Shown piece after piece: positions 1 through 8,614 of a DNA stretch of 35,685 bases. The stretch's first letter is position 1. Every line of letters begins with the position of its first letter. Under the pieces are notes generated by a model. The model had not been told where the DNA came from, made no database searches, and saw only the letters and a program-made list of their open reading frames with translations. This DNA comes from Thermoproteota archaeon. GTDB lineage: Archaea > Thermoproteota > Methanomethylicia > Methanomethylicales > Methanomethylicaceae. Where the stretch lies: the NCBI GenBank assembly GCA_029887795.1, contig JARXPE010000012.1, positions 1 through 35,685 of the forward strand, in the 5' to 3' direction. A program made the translations under genes and the position numbers.

Positions 1-692
1 GGCTCGCCAACAAGAACTAGGCGCCCCTCGTTCAGGATTGCGCACCTGTCAGCCATATGTGCAACCATCTCAAGCCTGTGTTCCACCAGTATCATTGTTA
101 CGCCTGATTCCTCGTTCAGCTTAAGAAGGGTATTCAAGACAGATTGGGCGCTCGCTGGGTCAAGGTTTGCTGTGGGTTCGTCCAGGACAAGTATCTTTGG
201 TTTCATCGCAAGGAGAGCGGCGATTGCAACCTTTTGTTGCTCTCCGCCTGAGAGTTCCTCCGGAGATTTGTCTCGCAGGTGAGAGATGCCTACCATCGCC
301 AAGGACTCCTCAACCCTTTTTCGAATCTCGTCTCTAGGAAGAGCCAAATTCTCTGGACCAAAAGCAACTTCGCGTTCGACCGATGTGCAGAAAAGCTCGT
401 TCTCTGGATTTTGGAAGACAAGTCCTACATGCTGAGCAATTTCGTAGACCGGATGTTCTGTTGTGACGAGCCCATCCACTATAACCTTTCCGGTGAATTC
501 GCCCCCATAGGAATTGGGAATTAATCCATTCAGACACCTACATAAAGTTGTTTTGCCACATCCGCTCGGCCCTGTGAGAAGTATGAACTCCCCCTCCTCT
601 ACAGAAAGATTAACATTGGTCAGGGTCGGTTTGGGCGATCCAGGATATGTGTAAGAGAGGGAGCAAACTTCAACAATGGGCAAGCGGATCAC
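1..692 (-). CDS. ECF-type ABC transporter ATP-binding protein, 3' end cut by the window
   Basis: The frame is open from a GTG at 692 (or TTG at 695) to the left edge, about 230 codons of a family that is usually near 280. The translation shows a Walker A motif (GPSGCGKTT), a Q-loop segment LVFQNPENELF, the ABC signature LSGGE, Walker B (ILVLDEP) with a D-loop, and an H-loop (LVEH). The stretch REVAFGPENL after the Q-loop is typical of the CbiO/EcfA ATPases that energise energy-coupling-factor uptake of vitamins or metal ions. The membrane T component and substrate-binding S component are not in the window, so the substrate is unknown. It lies 44 nt downstream of the DHH gene and may be the tail of that operon or an independent unit. 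Confidence 0.88.
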   Translation of the reverse strand, partial: MIRLPIVEVCSLSYTYPGSPKPTLTNVNLSVEEGEFILLTGPSGCGKTTLCRCLNGLIPNSYGGEFTGKVIVDGLVTTEHPVYEIAQHVGLVFQNPENELFCTSVEREVAFGPENLALPRDEIRKRVEESLAMVGISHLRDKSPEELSGGEQQKVAIAALLAMKPKILVLDEPTANLDPASAQSVLNTLLKLNEESGVTMILVEHRLEMVAHMADRCAILNEGRLVLVGE

Positions 693-736
693 CAAGCAGG
701 AGAGAGAATTAATGGTCTTCTAATAAAGGTAGCTAC

Positions 737-1738
737 TCATTTTTTGGTATCTATTTCAATTATTGAGTCCCTTCTAATGTGTAGCCTTTCAGCAATCAAG
801 TCCAAGATCCGGGGCAGAAGGCAGCTTAATGAAGTTTTAAGGTTTGCACTTGCAGCTGTCGGGTGTCCCCCACCCTGACCGGAGAACTCCTCAGCTAAGG
901 GTTGCATGATGTCCCGGGCAAGATTAAGACCAGTTTGATTGTAGAATTGATCCTGAGACCGTCCTGTGAGTCTGAGGGGTTCGGTAGAATCATTTACAAC
1001 AAAAGCTAGGTCAGCGCCCAAGTCTGTCAGGGCGCGAGCTACAGAGGCCTCAAATGCGCCAACGTGTGTGACTGCGAATGTCCAGGAGGATGCTCGGAAG
1101 ATTCTGGTGCGGGCAGCCCCCTTAAGTTTTGCCATTTTCTCCGATGGATCTTGATCGGCGGATAATAACTCTATTGCCAGCTCCGCTTTGGCTCCTCTCT
1201 TAATCAGTTTTGCAGCGGCTTTTACGGATGAGCTGGGCCGGATTAGAAAGCGTCTTGAGTCGTAAATTAAGCCAACTAACAGCGCATCTAAGGCCTCTGG
1301 CGTTAAAGTTTGCTTTTTTAGCACATCATACACTATTTCGCAGGTAGATGAGGTCTCCCTGACTATGGCTATCGCGGCGTTATTCATAGTTTGTTGGTCC
1401 GGGAAATGGTGATCCAATAGAATATATGGGGTGCCTTTATTGAGAATATGAGACTTCACATCGGGGATCTGATCGAGGGAGGACGTGTCCACTAGTAAGA
1501 AGATTTCTGTGTCGGAGGGAATATCTTGGGATGTTTCAATTTTAAGGTAGTTTATGAGACGGTGCGATGCAGTATTTATCGAGTCAGGAGTGTATATTGT
1601 TACATTGGAGCTGGGAATAGTTGAGGTTATGGAGGTCTGAAGGGCATAAGCAGACCCTATACAGTCAGGGTCAGCATTTGGGTGGCAGACAATTGTAATG
1701 TGCCTAAAGGATGATAGGTATACCAGGAGTTCTGGCAA
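737..1738 (-). CDS. DHH/DHHA1-family phosphoesterase (NrnA-like)
   Basis: This is a 333-aa protein with the DHH-family layout: an N-terminal metal motif (HPNADPDCIGSA), an aspartate motif (LLVDTSS), the DHH motif (LLDHHFPD near residue 110), a further conserved Asp (GLIYDSRRF), and the C-terminal DHHA1 substrate loop GGGHPTAASA. Relatives of this size cleave short RNA oligomers, pAp or cyclic dinucleotides with Mn2+; the exact substrate cannot be told from sequence. The start is TTG at 1738, with a GAGG sequence about 8 nt upstream inside the end of the DUF3194 gene. It closes the exosome/prefoldin operon, and this neighbourhood fits a role in end-stage RNA turnover. Confidence 0.85.
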   Translation of the reverse strand: MPELLVYLSSFRHITIVCHPNADPDCIGSAYALQTSITSTIPSSNVTIYTPDSINTASHRLINYLKIETSQDIPSDTEIFLLVDTSSLDQIPDVKSHILNKGTPYILLDHHFPDQQTMNNAAIAIVRETSSTCEIVYDVLKKQTLTPEALDALLVGLIYDSRRFLIRPSSSVKAAAKLIKRGAKAELAIELLSADQDPSEKMAKLKGAARTRIFRASSWTFAVTHVGAFEASVARALTDLGADLAFVVNDSTEPLRLTGRSQDQFYNQTGLNLARDIMQPLAEEFSGQGGGHPTAASANLKTSLSCLLPRILDLIAERLHIRRDSIIEIDTKK

Positions 1739-1739
1739 G

Positions 1740-2012
1740 TCACTTTCCTCTTACAATTTTGTCGATCGCTGAGAGGGCAGCATCAGCAGCCTCGTCTGCA
1801 AGTCTCTCTGGGTCAATGCCGCTAAGAGGCGATAGATCGATGAATACATCAACGCTGAAGAGTAAGTCTTCTTCCTCATATTTCACCTGTATGTCAAGGG
1901 AGTTTATCAGGCGTTCATTGACCTTAGAAGTCACGTATTTTCTGGCGGCACTCTCCCCAACCTCGCATGCTTCCCTCACGAGTTCTAGCGGGAGGGGCTT
2001 CACGGCTATCAC
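1740..2012 (-). CDS. DUF3194 family protein
   Basis: This small protein (90 aa) is archaea-specific and of unknown function. I recognise it as DUF3194 from its acidic/hydrophobic alternation, the segment DLSPLSGIDPERLADEAADAA and its position directly after prefoldin beta. It probably has a compact alpha/beta fold with a C-terminal helix. The GTG start overlaps the prefoldin stop by 4 nt (GTGA), and the DHH gene starts 1 nt after its stop, so the three genes are translationally coupled. Persistent linkage with prefoldin and the exosome suggests a role in RNA or protein quality control, but no activity can be assigned. Confidence 0.8.
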   Translation of the reverse strand: MIAVKPLPLELVREACEVGESAARKYVTSKVNERLINSLDIQVKYEEEDLLFSVDVFIDLSPLSGIDPERLADEAADAALSAIDKIVRGK

Positions 2013-2380
2013 GATCCAGATGCTGGACCCGCGCCTGACATGCTTACCTGTTCCATTATCAGCTTCCTGAGCTCTTCGAGCTGCTGCTTGAGGCGCTGTT
2101 CCTGTTTCTCAATAGTCTTTATCCTTAGTTCAAGTTCTTCTTTCTTTTCAGTAAGCTCTGCGACAACCTTTGCTTTTTCGCTCTTAAATAGCAACATGCC
2201 AACAGACTTGTATATAATCGCGTCGTCAGGAAGGTTTGTACACTCTTGCAGTGCCTTGTCTACCTCTCTTGCCTCTACTTCGAACTGTTGTTTGCGGAGT
2301 AGGAGGGCTTTGTACTGCTCTTGCTGCTCTTGGAAGCGGACAAGTTGATTCTGGATTTGAGGCGGGATTTGTTCCGACAT
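2009..2380 (-). CDS. pfdB: Prefoldin beta subunit
   Basis: The product is the beta subunit of the archaeal prefoldin hexamer, a jellyfish-shaped chaperone that holds unfolded proteins for the thermosome. Two long coiled-coil helices rich in Gln, Glu, Lys and Leu flank a short hairpin region (YKSVGMLLFK), as expected. I start at the ATG at 2380, giving 123 aa, because GGTGA lies 5 nt upstream; the longer frame from the TTG at 2392 would swallow that site. The C-terminus is a short Gly/Ser/Ala tail. A likely TATA element lies in the 141-nt gap between pcc1 and this gene (about 2438-2447, minus strand), so it may have its own promoter. Confidence 0.95.
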   Translation of the reverse strand: MSEQIPPQIQNQLVRFQEQQEQYKALLLRKQQFEVEAREVDKALQECTNLPDDAIIYKSVGMLLFKSEKAKVVAELTEKKEELELRIKTIEKQEQRLKQQLEELRKLIMEQVSMSGAGPASGS

Positions 2381-2521
2381 AACATTCACCAATACATAAT
2401 CACATTTATTATCAGATGGGAATGCGTCCAGAGATTATTTATGAGTTGCCTTTTATTTGTTTTGGGTAAAGATTAGCAGTTTTACCAATCAGAATGAGGA
2501 TCAAAACCTCAGAGCAGAGGT

Positions 2522-2782
2522 TTATTTGTCCTTTTTCAAGTAAAATAGGTCTATCGAGGTAGCTATCCAGCGAAGATAAGAGTTGAGGAGGGCCCTAAGT
2601 CCTGCGATGGTTTTTGCTTCAATATCTAAGTATAGGATTCCATTTTTCTTCCCTATGGATATTTTTGAGTGTTTGGTCTTTGTTGTCCTTACCTCGGGCA
2701 GGAGTATTTTGTATAGGTTTTCTGCAGTAACAGGATCCCCAGTATCGATCATTAAAGTTGAGGTTAGGACGCGCTCCCCCAT
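2522..2782 (-). CDS. pcc1: KEOPS complex subunit Pcc1
   Basis: This 86-aa protein matches the CTAG/Pcc1 family: a small alpha/beta protein ending in the diagnostic helix LRALLNSYLRWI. Pcc1 is the dimerisation subunit of KEOPS, the complex that transfers threonylcarbamoyl to A37 of ANN-decoding tRNAs, and it contacts Kae1. The central segment KHSKISIGKKNGILYLDIEAK is the usual beta-hairpin. The ATG start overlaps the end of the Brix gene by 19 nt, so the two are co-translated. A second Pcc1-like gene lies at 19834-20097, and Kae1 and Bud32 lie at 22623-24241. Confidence 0.93.
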   Translation of the reverse strand: MGERVLTSTLMIDTGDPVTAENLYKILLPEVRTTKTKHSKISIGKKNGILYLDIEAKTIAGLRALLNSYLRWIATSIDLFYLKKDK

Positions 2783-3315
2783 ATATAATCACCCAAAGAT
2801 ATTTTAGGTCCACATAATAAACCGGTCTGGCTTTCGACAAATAATAGTTCAACTTTCGTCTCAGAAGAGCGGGCAATTCGGAGATGGGTGCATTTATTCT
2901 TTGAGGACAGGTCCTCAGGAAGAGCGCGTTTGAGTAGAGAATACAAGTCTTTTAGCGAGTCGTCCTCCGGGGGGAGAAGAGCTAAGGGGCGCATTCTGGT
3001 TGATTTTGGATAAAGGTTTCTAATCTCCCTCCTAAGGGTGATGCCTTTTATTATCATTGAGCCAATTATGATTGGAGTGGGCATGGAGAGATCGTAAAAA
3101 GTTATGGCTCTGGGATTTCCGTAGCGCGAGCTCACGATCCATACTTTATGGGCTCCAATCATTTGAGCATAGCCCATGAGTGATAACATGTTCGATTTCC
3201 CGCGAATATGATATTGAAATATAGAAGAAGAGGCGACCAAGTCCCTGCAAAAGGTCCTAGTTCTGGGGCTTGGTCTGAGCGACGTGCAAATGAGGACGCG
3301 CATGTTGATGTCCAT
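2764..3315 (-). CDS. Archaeal Brix-domain ribosome biogenesis protein
   Basis: The 183-aa product is a stand-alone Brix (sigma70-like RNA-binding) domain, the archaeal counterpart of the eukaryotic Brx1/Imp4/Rpf family that acts in rRNA processing and large-subunit assembly. Recognisable features are TSLRPSPRTRTFCRDL near the N-terminus, the strand-turn segment VSSRYGNPRAITFYDL, and the GPKISLGDYIWG tail. Either the ATG at 3315 or the ATG at 3303 (MRVLICTSLR) could be the start; the second is closer to the family N-terminus. It is 71 nt downstream of the eL43 gene. Many archaea have rpoP (RNA polymerase subunit P) in that gap, but there is no room for it here. Confidence 0.92.
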   Translation of the reverse strand: MDINMRVLICTSLRPSPRTRTFCRDLVASSSIFQYHIRGKSNMLSLMGYAQMIGAHKVWIVSSRYGNPRAITFYDLSMPTPIIIGSMIIKGITLRREIRNLYPKSTRMRPLALLPPEDDSLKDLYSLLKRALPEDLSSKNKCTHLRIARSSETKVELLFVESQTGLLCGPKISLGDYIWGSAS

Positions 3316-3386
3316 TTTATGGATTTTGGTTTTATGGTCCTAAGGGTTTAATTTGGCTTTAATTTTATTCTTCCACGTGCGCCGAC

Positions 3387-3668
3387 CTATTCTTTAGAAG
3401 ACGACGCTTTCAGAGCTTTAAGTTCCTCGGGGAGGAGAGTCTTGCCCAGCGTTGTCTGCGCGATGTAGGCACCACCTGCGAATTTGATTCCACAGGCCTT
3501 GCAAAGCCATATGCCAGCGGCTTCTCTCTTTAGTGTGTCTATGGATTTACATTTTGGGCATCTCTGACCTTCCGTCTTGAGTTCTATGGCGAGTACCCTC
3601 TTCCTTGGGGTAGCACCGTATCTAGGACCGTATTTTCCCACAGGACCGACAGACTTTGTCCTTCCCAT
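3387..3668 (-). CDS. rpl37ae: Large ribosomal subunit protein eL43 (L37Ae)
   Basis: This 93-aa zinc-ribbon protein of the large subunit has two CxxC pairs (CPKC and CKAC) spaced as in the family. The N-terminus (TKSVGPVGKYGPRYGATPRK) is the standard basic rRNA-binding arm. The ATG start shares one base with the Rrp42 stop (TAATG) and has GGTGA 6 nt upstream. It is co-transcribed with the exosome genes, an arrangement widely conserved in archaea. Confidence 0.97.
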   Translation of the reverse strand: MGRTKSVGPVGKYGPRYGATPRKRVLAIELKTEGQRCPKCKSIDTLKREAAGIWLCKACGIKFAGGAYIAQTTLGKTLLPEELKALKASSSKE

Positions 3669-4483
3669 TACTTTTCACCACTAGGGAGTAGCTTGCGAAG
3701 CTCCTGGCTTTTAACCTTAGCGATCTCCACAGCCCTCAGAAGCTCCTCAAATGATAAGGTACCAACTCCACCTTTCTGCATGGCGCATATCTTTTCCTGT
3801 TTCTGATCATCAAGAGCAAAGGCAACACTCAGTCTGCAATCCATGACTTCCTCCTCTTCGAGGGAGGGATCTACGAACAGTTTGTCCCCTATCTTTGCCA
3901 AGGTAACATTGATAGGTATTGCACGGAGCGGAACTGGCACATACTCGTCCAAGACCTTAACTTCATCACCTACGACTTCGGCTTTGGGCAACTTTGAAGT
4001 GAGGAGCGCACATAGAGAAGCCAGCGAAGATGCATCTATGAGGTTCCCGCAGTGATCGAGGATGAAGATGTCTACCCAAGCTATCCAGACTTTCTTTCCG
4101 GGGATCAGGCAAAGTTTAGACGTGTCTAACAGCTTCGATTCTCTAAGACCCCTGTCGACTACACGTGCAAGCTCAATGGCATTTTCGTCTGGAGGACCGG
4201 TCTCAAAGCCAGGAGACGCCAAAGGTACAAACTCGGCGCTAACAGACATCACCCCTTCGTTAGGGGTGTCGGGAAATGGTTCGCCGATCTCGAACTTTAC
4301 TCCTGCTATTACATAAGTATCACCAAATTTCACCGTGGCCGAGCCTTCTGCTTTTTCGACTATGTTAGTTTTAATCTCAACCTTGCGTAGGTCAGTTAGA
4401 CTACGTCCATCCATCCTCTTTCCGCTTTCGGCAAGTTCTATTATTTGTCGTCTTTTTACAGAAGGAATTATCTGGTTTGTCAA
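3668..4483 (-). CDS. rrp42: Exosome complex subunit Rrp42
   Basis: The 271-aa protein has the RNase PH fold and is the non-catalytic partner of Rrp41 in the hexameric ring of the archaeal exosome. It helps bind RNA but lacks the phosphorolytic site. Family landmarks include GKRMDGRSLTDLR near residue 22, GSATVKFGDTYVIAGVK, the FVPLASPGFETGPPDE loop, and a C-terminal helix. The TTG start at 4483 has a strong site (GGAGGTG) 5 nt upstream. It begins just after the Rrp41 stop, consistent with equal synthesis of the two ring subunits. Confidence 0.97.
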   Translation of the reverse strand: MTNQIIPSVKRRQIIELAESGKRMDGRSLTDLRKVEIKTNIVEKAEGSATVKFGDTYVIAGVKFEIGEPFPDTPNEGVMSVSAEFVPLASPGFETGPPDENAIELARVVDRGLRESKLLDTSKLCLIPGKKVWIAWVDIFILDHCGNLIDASSLASLCALLTSKLPKAEVVGDEVKVLDEYVPVPLRAIPINVTLAKIGDKLFVDPSLEEEEVMDCRLSVAFALDDQKQEKICAMQKGGVGTLSFEELLRAVEIAKVKSQELRKLLPSGEK

Positions 4484-4485
4484 GT

Positions 4486-5211
4486 TTACACCTCCTCCTT
4501 ACTAGCTATCCTGAAGTGAGAGTCCAAAGCCTCTTTTTGCTTCGCATAGACCTCCATGCAGCCTTTCTTAGCCAACTCCACAGACTTTACGAACTCTTCA
4601 TGGGTGAGAAGCCCATCCATTTGTATCAGTGTAACTAAGTTCTTTGATGGCATCATTGCTAGCGGCATATCCGAGTCGCCCAGCTTGTCCTCCGCATCCA
4701 TGACATCAAGTACTAGGCTGCCATCTACTTTTGCAACAGCCACGCTAGAAACCAAGTCGCGCATAGGTATCCCAGCATCAGCAAGCGCAAGTGCAGCTGT
4801 GGAGATGGCAGCACAACGTGTGCTACCGTCGGCTTGCAAGACCTCCGCGAAGATATCGATTGTAGTTCTGGGAAAGAGCTCCACAAAGATCGCTGGCTCA
4901 AGTGCCTCGCGGATGACCTTCGACAGCTCGATCTCTCTCCTCGAGGGGGCCGGAGACTTCCGCTCTTCGACTGAGAACGGAGCCATGTGGTAACGGGCTC
5001 TTATCAGGCACCTGTCTGGCATTGCCAAGTGCTTTGGGTGGGACTCCCTCGGTCCAAATACTCCTACCAGTATCTTGGTTCGACCCCACTCCACGTATGC
5101 AGAGCCGTCGGCATTTTTCAACACGCCTATCTGGAATTTGATAGGCCTAAGTTCGTCAAATCTTCTACCATCCAGTCGCCTACCATCTTCAGTTATTAGT
5201 TTTTTATCCAT
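4486..5211 (-). CDS. rrp41: Exosome complex catalytic subunit Rrp41
   Basis: This 241-aa RNase PH-fold protein is the catalytic ring subunit of the exosome, which degrades RNA 3' to 5' with phosphate and can add A-rich tails in reverse. Recognisable parts are [52 protein letters not shown], the catalytic region [25 protein letters not shown], and [18 protein letters not shown] with the acidic active-site residues. It starts at ATG 5211, 4 nt after the Rrp4 stop. Confidence 0.98.
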   Translation of the reverse strand: MDKKLITEDGRRLDGRRFDELRPIKFQIGVLKNADGSAYVEWGRTKILVGVFGPRESHPKHLAMPDRCLIRARYHMAPFSVEERKSPAPSRREIELSKVIREALEPAIFVELFPRTTIDIFAEVLQADGSTRCAAISTAALALADAGIPMRDLVSSVAVAKVDGSLVLDVMDAEDKLGDSDMPLAMMPSKNLVTLIQMDGLLTHEEFVKSVELAKKGCMEVYAKQKEALDSHFRIASKEEV

Positions 5212-5215
5212 AAGA

Positions 5216-5911
5216 TCACATCCTGTTTTTTATAAGATACTCGTGAATTCTGTCAGTGAGACCGGTCGTGTGGGCTTCAGCCTCTATCTTTTTGATCGCC
5301 CCAGCAACCAAAGCCTCGTCCTCCCTGTTTTTGCCAGAGATCCATATCCTGCCATTCTGACCTACATATATTTGGCAACCAGAGTCCTTTTTGAGCATGC
5401 TTATCATCGAGCCTTTCTTTCCGATTATCCTTGGGACCCGGGTAGGGTCAACTTCTATAACAGTGCCCCTCTGAATCTTCCCGAGTCCTTGCTCCTTAGT
5501 GGTCAAGGCAGGGTTCTTAGTCCTGTCAAAGGAAATTATCTTGGCGATGATCATCTCGCCAATATCAAGGTAATCTCGAGCGTCCTCCTTCATCACATTG
5601 AGTGGTTTGGATAGATGTTCTTTAGCGAATAGAACACCCAGCCAAGGAGATCTGATGTCCAACATCCATGCAGTGGTGATTACATCAACGACCTTACCAA
5701 TGACAACGTCCCCGACTGAAGGTATGTAGCAGCCTCTCAACGGTATGACCGTGACTACATTGTTTCTCAGCTCCGCGAGACCTATTACTGTCGAGTAGAA
5801 CTTATCACCCTCGTTGTAGACATTCGGACCGGCCTCATACTTGCCTTCAGCAAGTAGGAACCCAGGCACGACAAGTTGTCTGGTACCAAAATTTATTGGA
5901 ATTTTGAACAC
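5216..5911 (-). CDS. rrp4: Exosome complex RNA-binding cap subunit Rrp4
   Basis: The 231-aa trimeric cap protein sits over the exosome entry pore and guides substrate RNA. An N-terminal domain ([19 protein letters not shown]) is followed by an S1 domain (about residues 63-135, [16 protein letters not shown]) and a KH domain around [17 protein letters not shown] (its G-x-x-G loop is GKKG). The start is GTG at 5911. No well-spaced Shine-Dalgarno precedes it, and an AT-rich run with TATA-like sequence lies just upstream, so a short or absent leader is possible. See the separate repeat entry for this spacer. Confidence 0.96.
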   Translation of the reverse strand: MFKIPINFGTRQLVVPGFLLAEGKYEAGPNVYNEGDKFYSTVIGLAELRNNVVTVIPLRGCYIPSVGDVVIGKVVDVITTAWMLDIRSPWLGVLFAKEHLSKPLNVMKEDARDYLDIGEMIIAKIISFDRTKNPALTTKEQGLGKIQRGTVIEVDPTRVPRIIGKKGSMISMLKKDSGCQIYVGQNGRIWISGKNREDEALVAGAIKKIEAEAHTTGLTDRIHEYLIKNRM

Positions 5912-5979
5912 CCCACTTTTTAATTTTTTAATTTTTAAACCTCAACCCTCAATTTTCAATTCTCAATTCCCTTCCAAAC
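5912..5979 (-). repeat. Low-complexity AT-rich spacer between SBDS and rrp4
   Basis: On the minus strand this 68-nt spacer holds about four imperfect copies of an ATTGAG/ATTGAAA-type unit (ATTGAG, ATTGAA, ATTGAGGG, TTGAGG). These are followed by an A-rich run with repeated TTAAAAA. The second part could act as a TATA/BRE region for rrp4. The first part looks like slipped-strand expansion of a 7-8 nt unit. No coding potential is visible. Confidence 0.5.
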
Positions 5980-6678
5980 TCAGATTTTCTTTATAATGTT
6001 GACTTCTATGTTGCCCCGCGTGAGTTCATTGAGACGGTCTATTATTATCTGCTGCATTCCTGCGGGGATTACAACCTCGCCCTTCCATGAGCCGTCTGAG
6101 AGCCAATCAGATTTTACCACATTTCCGGTCTTAGAGAGGTAATTCTTAACCTTACCCGCGTTCTCCCTTCCCGCTTGAACTAATAGGCTAACTTGGCTGA
6201 TCTTCAAAGGAAGGGTGGTCCTTAAGGCCTTAATAACCTCTTGGGCCTGCTCCTCGACCGGCTTAAAAGGATCTATGTTGACTCTAACATTGTCCATCGC
6301 ATTCTCAATCCGCATAGGTGGGTGCGGAGAGCCAGTTTGCGGGTCCACGCAGTTGCGTGCTATGAATGCCACGATCTGTTTCCTCTTGTTCTCAACCATC
6401 TGCCTGCGTTGCTCTGTGGTGAGTTGAAGTTCGCCCTTCTTTATTATTGCGCTAGCGACAGTCTTGAGATCGGCGGTCCCGAAGTTCTTTATCAATGACT
6501 CGTCAGAAGCCTTGTCGCCCTTCCTAGCATCCTTGTAAACAATTTCACTCACCAGAAGATCCTTGAAGTTCACCTCTTTCCCGTTTTTAAAGTCCCATGC
6601 CAAGTCCGGATCCACGAGTATCTCAAAATGCTCTCCATGGATGGAGAGGCGGGCAACCACCGATTTCTCCTTAGGCAT
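5980..6678 (-). CDS. sdo1: Ribosome maturation protein SBDS (Sdo1)
   Basis: The 232-aa orthologue of the Shwachman-Bodian-Diamond protein works with EF-2-like GTPases to release aIF6 from new large subunits. Three domains are visible. The N-terminal FYSH domain is about residues 1-95 (ILVDPDLAWDFKNGK, VYKDARKGDKAS). The helical middle domain contains QRRQMVENKRKQIVAFIARN. The C-terminal ferredoxin-like domain ends with WKGEVVIPAGMQQIIIDRLNEL. The ATG start overlaps the psmA stop by 8 nt. The order psmA-SBDS-rrp4 is a classic archaeal arrangement coupling ribosome assembly, RNA decay and proteolysis genes. Confidence 0.97.
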   Translation of the reverse strand: MPKEKSVVARLSIHGEHFEILVDPDLAWDFKNGKEVNFKDLLVSEIVYKDARKGDKASDESLIKNFGTADLKTVASAIIKKGELQLTTEQRRQMVENKRKQIVAFIARNCVDPQTGSPHPPMRIENAMDNVRVNIDPFKPVEEQAQEVIKALRTTLPLKISQVSLLVQAGRENAGKVKNYLSKTGNVVKSDWLSDGSWKGEVVIPAGMQQIIIDRLNELTRGNIEVNIIKKI

Positions 6679-7405
6679 TTTCTGCCGCCTTCACCTGTTC
6701 TATAAATTTTTGGAGAATATCGCCAGGTATAAGCTCGAATTTGCCAGTTTCCTTCTTTATTATTGCCATCTCTATCCTCGAGGGATCCATTCCGCCCTCT
6801 ATCACTGTAGCGAGGGCTCTTAGGGCGAGCGGTATCGCCGAATCTAAAGTCATATTGAAGTCATAATTCTTCTCGAAGAATTCTGTCACAGTCTGGCTAC
6901 CAGCGCCTATCGCTACTGCAAAGTACCCTGCATATGCACCACTAGGTTCTGTCATGAACAACCTTGGTCCAAATTTGTCGACCCCTGCAATTAAGAGGGC
7001 CACTCCAAATGGGCGGACCCCTGCATGTTGTGTGTAGAGTTGTTTTACTTCGCTAACTTTTTTTGTCAAGACTTCTACGTCGATGATGTCGTCATACAAT
7101 AGCCTGTTGATCTGTGCTTCTTGCCTTGCTCTATCTATTAATATGCGAGCGTCTGAAGAGAGTCCCGCGAAAGTTGCACCAACGTGGTCATCTATTTTCA
7201 ATATCTTTTCCATGGAGGACGGGTCTATTAGAGGGCTAATTTTCTTCTTCTCCACCGCTAAAACAACACCATCAACGCACCGTATTCCCAGAGCAGTCCA
7301 CCCTCTCCTAACCGCCTCCAGGGCATATTCTACCTGGAAGAGACGCCCGTCGGGCGAGAATATAGTAATCGCCCTATCATATCCAAGTCCTGGAGGTGTA
7401 AACAT
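6671..7405 (-). CDS. psmA: Proteasome subunit alpha
   Basis: This 244-aa protein forms the outer heptameric rings of the 20S proteasome, the gated entry for unfolded substrates. The N-terminal gate segment GYDRAITIFSPDGRLFQVEYALEAV is the family signature, followed by Ntn-hydrolase-fold strands (GVVLAVEKK) and GAGSQTVTEFFEKNY. Alpha subunits lack the catalytic N-terminal Thr, as here. The ATG start has GGTGA exactly 5 nt upstream. It is the first gene of the exosome operon; the AT-rich sequence at 7410-7470 is the probable promoter region. Confidence 0.98.
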   Translation of the reverse strand: MFTPPGLGYDRAITIFSPDGRLFQVEYALEAVRRGWTALGIRCVDGVVLAVEKKKISPLIDPSSMEKILKIDDHVGATFAGLSSDARILIDRARQEAQINRLLYDDIIDVEVLTKKVSEVKQLYTQHAGVRPFGVALLIAGVDKFGPRLFMTEPSGAYAGYFAVAIGAGSQTVTEFFEKNYDFNMTLDSAIPLALRALATVIEGGMDPSRIEMAIIKKETGKFELIPGDILQKFIEQVKAAENA

Positions 7406-7504
7406 TTATCTCACCACTATATAATAACGTAACACAAACCATTACTATATTTAATTCTTCAGTTTAAAAGTTTAGGGAGGTATTATATGTTTTTCGCTAT
7501 GTTA

Positions 7505-8416
7505 TCACTCAATGGCTAAGGCCATTAGAAGGTCACGTTCTGTGAGTATACCGACGATGTCTCCACCCTCCTCAACAAGCACAGCACCCACTCCGCTACT
7601 TCTTATGAGCGGAGCGACCTCGCCCACCTGAAGATCCCCACTCACCTTAACCACGTTTGTACGCATGATTTCCTTAACTGGCGTACTCAGCACTTCATTC
7701 ATCTCATCTAGGAGTATGCGCCTAAAGACCGACCCCTCCCCGATATAGCGAATTATGTCGGTTGTGGTAACAATTCCGACAATGCCGCTCTCGGATTTTA
7801 GGGGGAGGCGTCTAAACCCGTTGGAGACCATCAGTTTTGCCGCAGACTTTATGGAGGTCTCTGGAGCGGCGAAGATGGGGTTTCTTGTCATATGGTCTCT
7901 TACCCTCGTCGTAACAACCCTGCCAGAAAGGTACCTCACCACATCGTACTCGGTGATTATTCCCATAAGGGTCTTTGATTGATCGACAATTGGAACTGCT
8001 CCCACGTTCTCTACGAGCATCTTCTCGAGAACAGATGAGAAAGGTTCTCGAATATCGGCATAAACCACGTCGGTGGTCATAATAGATTCTAATGGTTCAT
8101 ACAATGCGGAAAAGAATCGTCCGTTATGCCGAGAATCAACGATTCGGTAATACTCTCCGCCACCAAGGAAGTTTACAAAATCTGTCGCAGTGACTATTCC
8201 AAGGAGGATCCCTTTTGGGCCCACCACTGGAAGTCGCCTTACGCCCTTAGATATCATAGTGTCTATTCCGCGGATTATTGGCGACCTTGAAGTTGCAGAA
8301 TGAACGGGCTTTTGCATTATGTATTCCAATTCCTTTGGTCGCGCATATACGGCTGAGGAGAAGTTTGGTGTGCCATCACTCCTTAAGAAACCTCTTACAA
8401 TTTTTTTGGGCAACAT
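7505..8416 (-). CDS. Four-CBS-domain regulatory protein
   Basis: The 303-aa protein is made of four consecutive CBS repeats (two Bateman modules), seen in the recurring pattern 'hydrophobic-GIV-T-x-x-D' (LGIVTATDFVNFL, MGIITEYDVVRYL, VGIVTTTDIIRYI, VGILTERDLLMAL). Such modules bind adenosyl nucleotides or other charged ligands and act as sensors. There is no attached catalytic domain, so the partner is unknown. I choose the ATG at 8416 because AAGGAG lies 5 nt upstream; the GTG at 8422 would overlap the spacing. With the adjacent Re-citrate-synthase-like gene it interrupts the usual rnp2-psmA linkage. Confidence 0.88.
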   Translation of the reverse strand: MLPKKIVRGFLRSDGTPNFSSAVYARPKELEYIMQKPVHSATSRSPIIRGIDTMISKGVRRLPVVGPKGILLGIVTATDFVNFLGGGEYYRIVDSRHNGRFFSALYEPLESIMTTDVVYADIREPFSSVLEKMLVENVGAVPIVDQSKTLMGIITEYDVVRYLSGRVVTTRVRDHMTRNPIFAAPETSIKSAAKLMVSNGFRRLPLKSESGIVGIVTTTDIIRYIGEGSVFRRILLDEMNEVLSTPVKEIMRTNVVKVSGDLQVGEVAPLIRSSGVGAVLVEEGGDIVGILTERDLLMALAIE

Positions 8417-8614
8417 CTCCACTCCTTATGCGGGGAGGCGGATTTTTCTCATTCTTGGGATTTTATCTAACTCTGATCTTCTCAAGAGGATTAAACTTGA
8501 GCACCCTTTAGACGATATTTGACAAGCTCGCCTACCCGCGTCTTAAAAATATGTTTAATTCGGATAAAAAGTCTTGTGCTATATGCCAAGCAAAAAGATT
8601 GAAATTTGCTAGTT

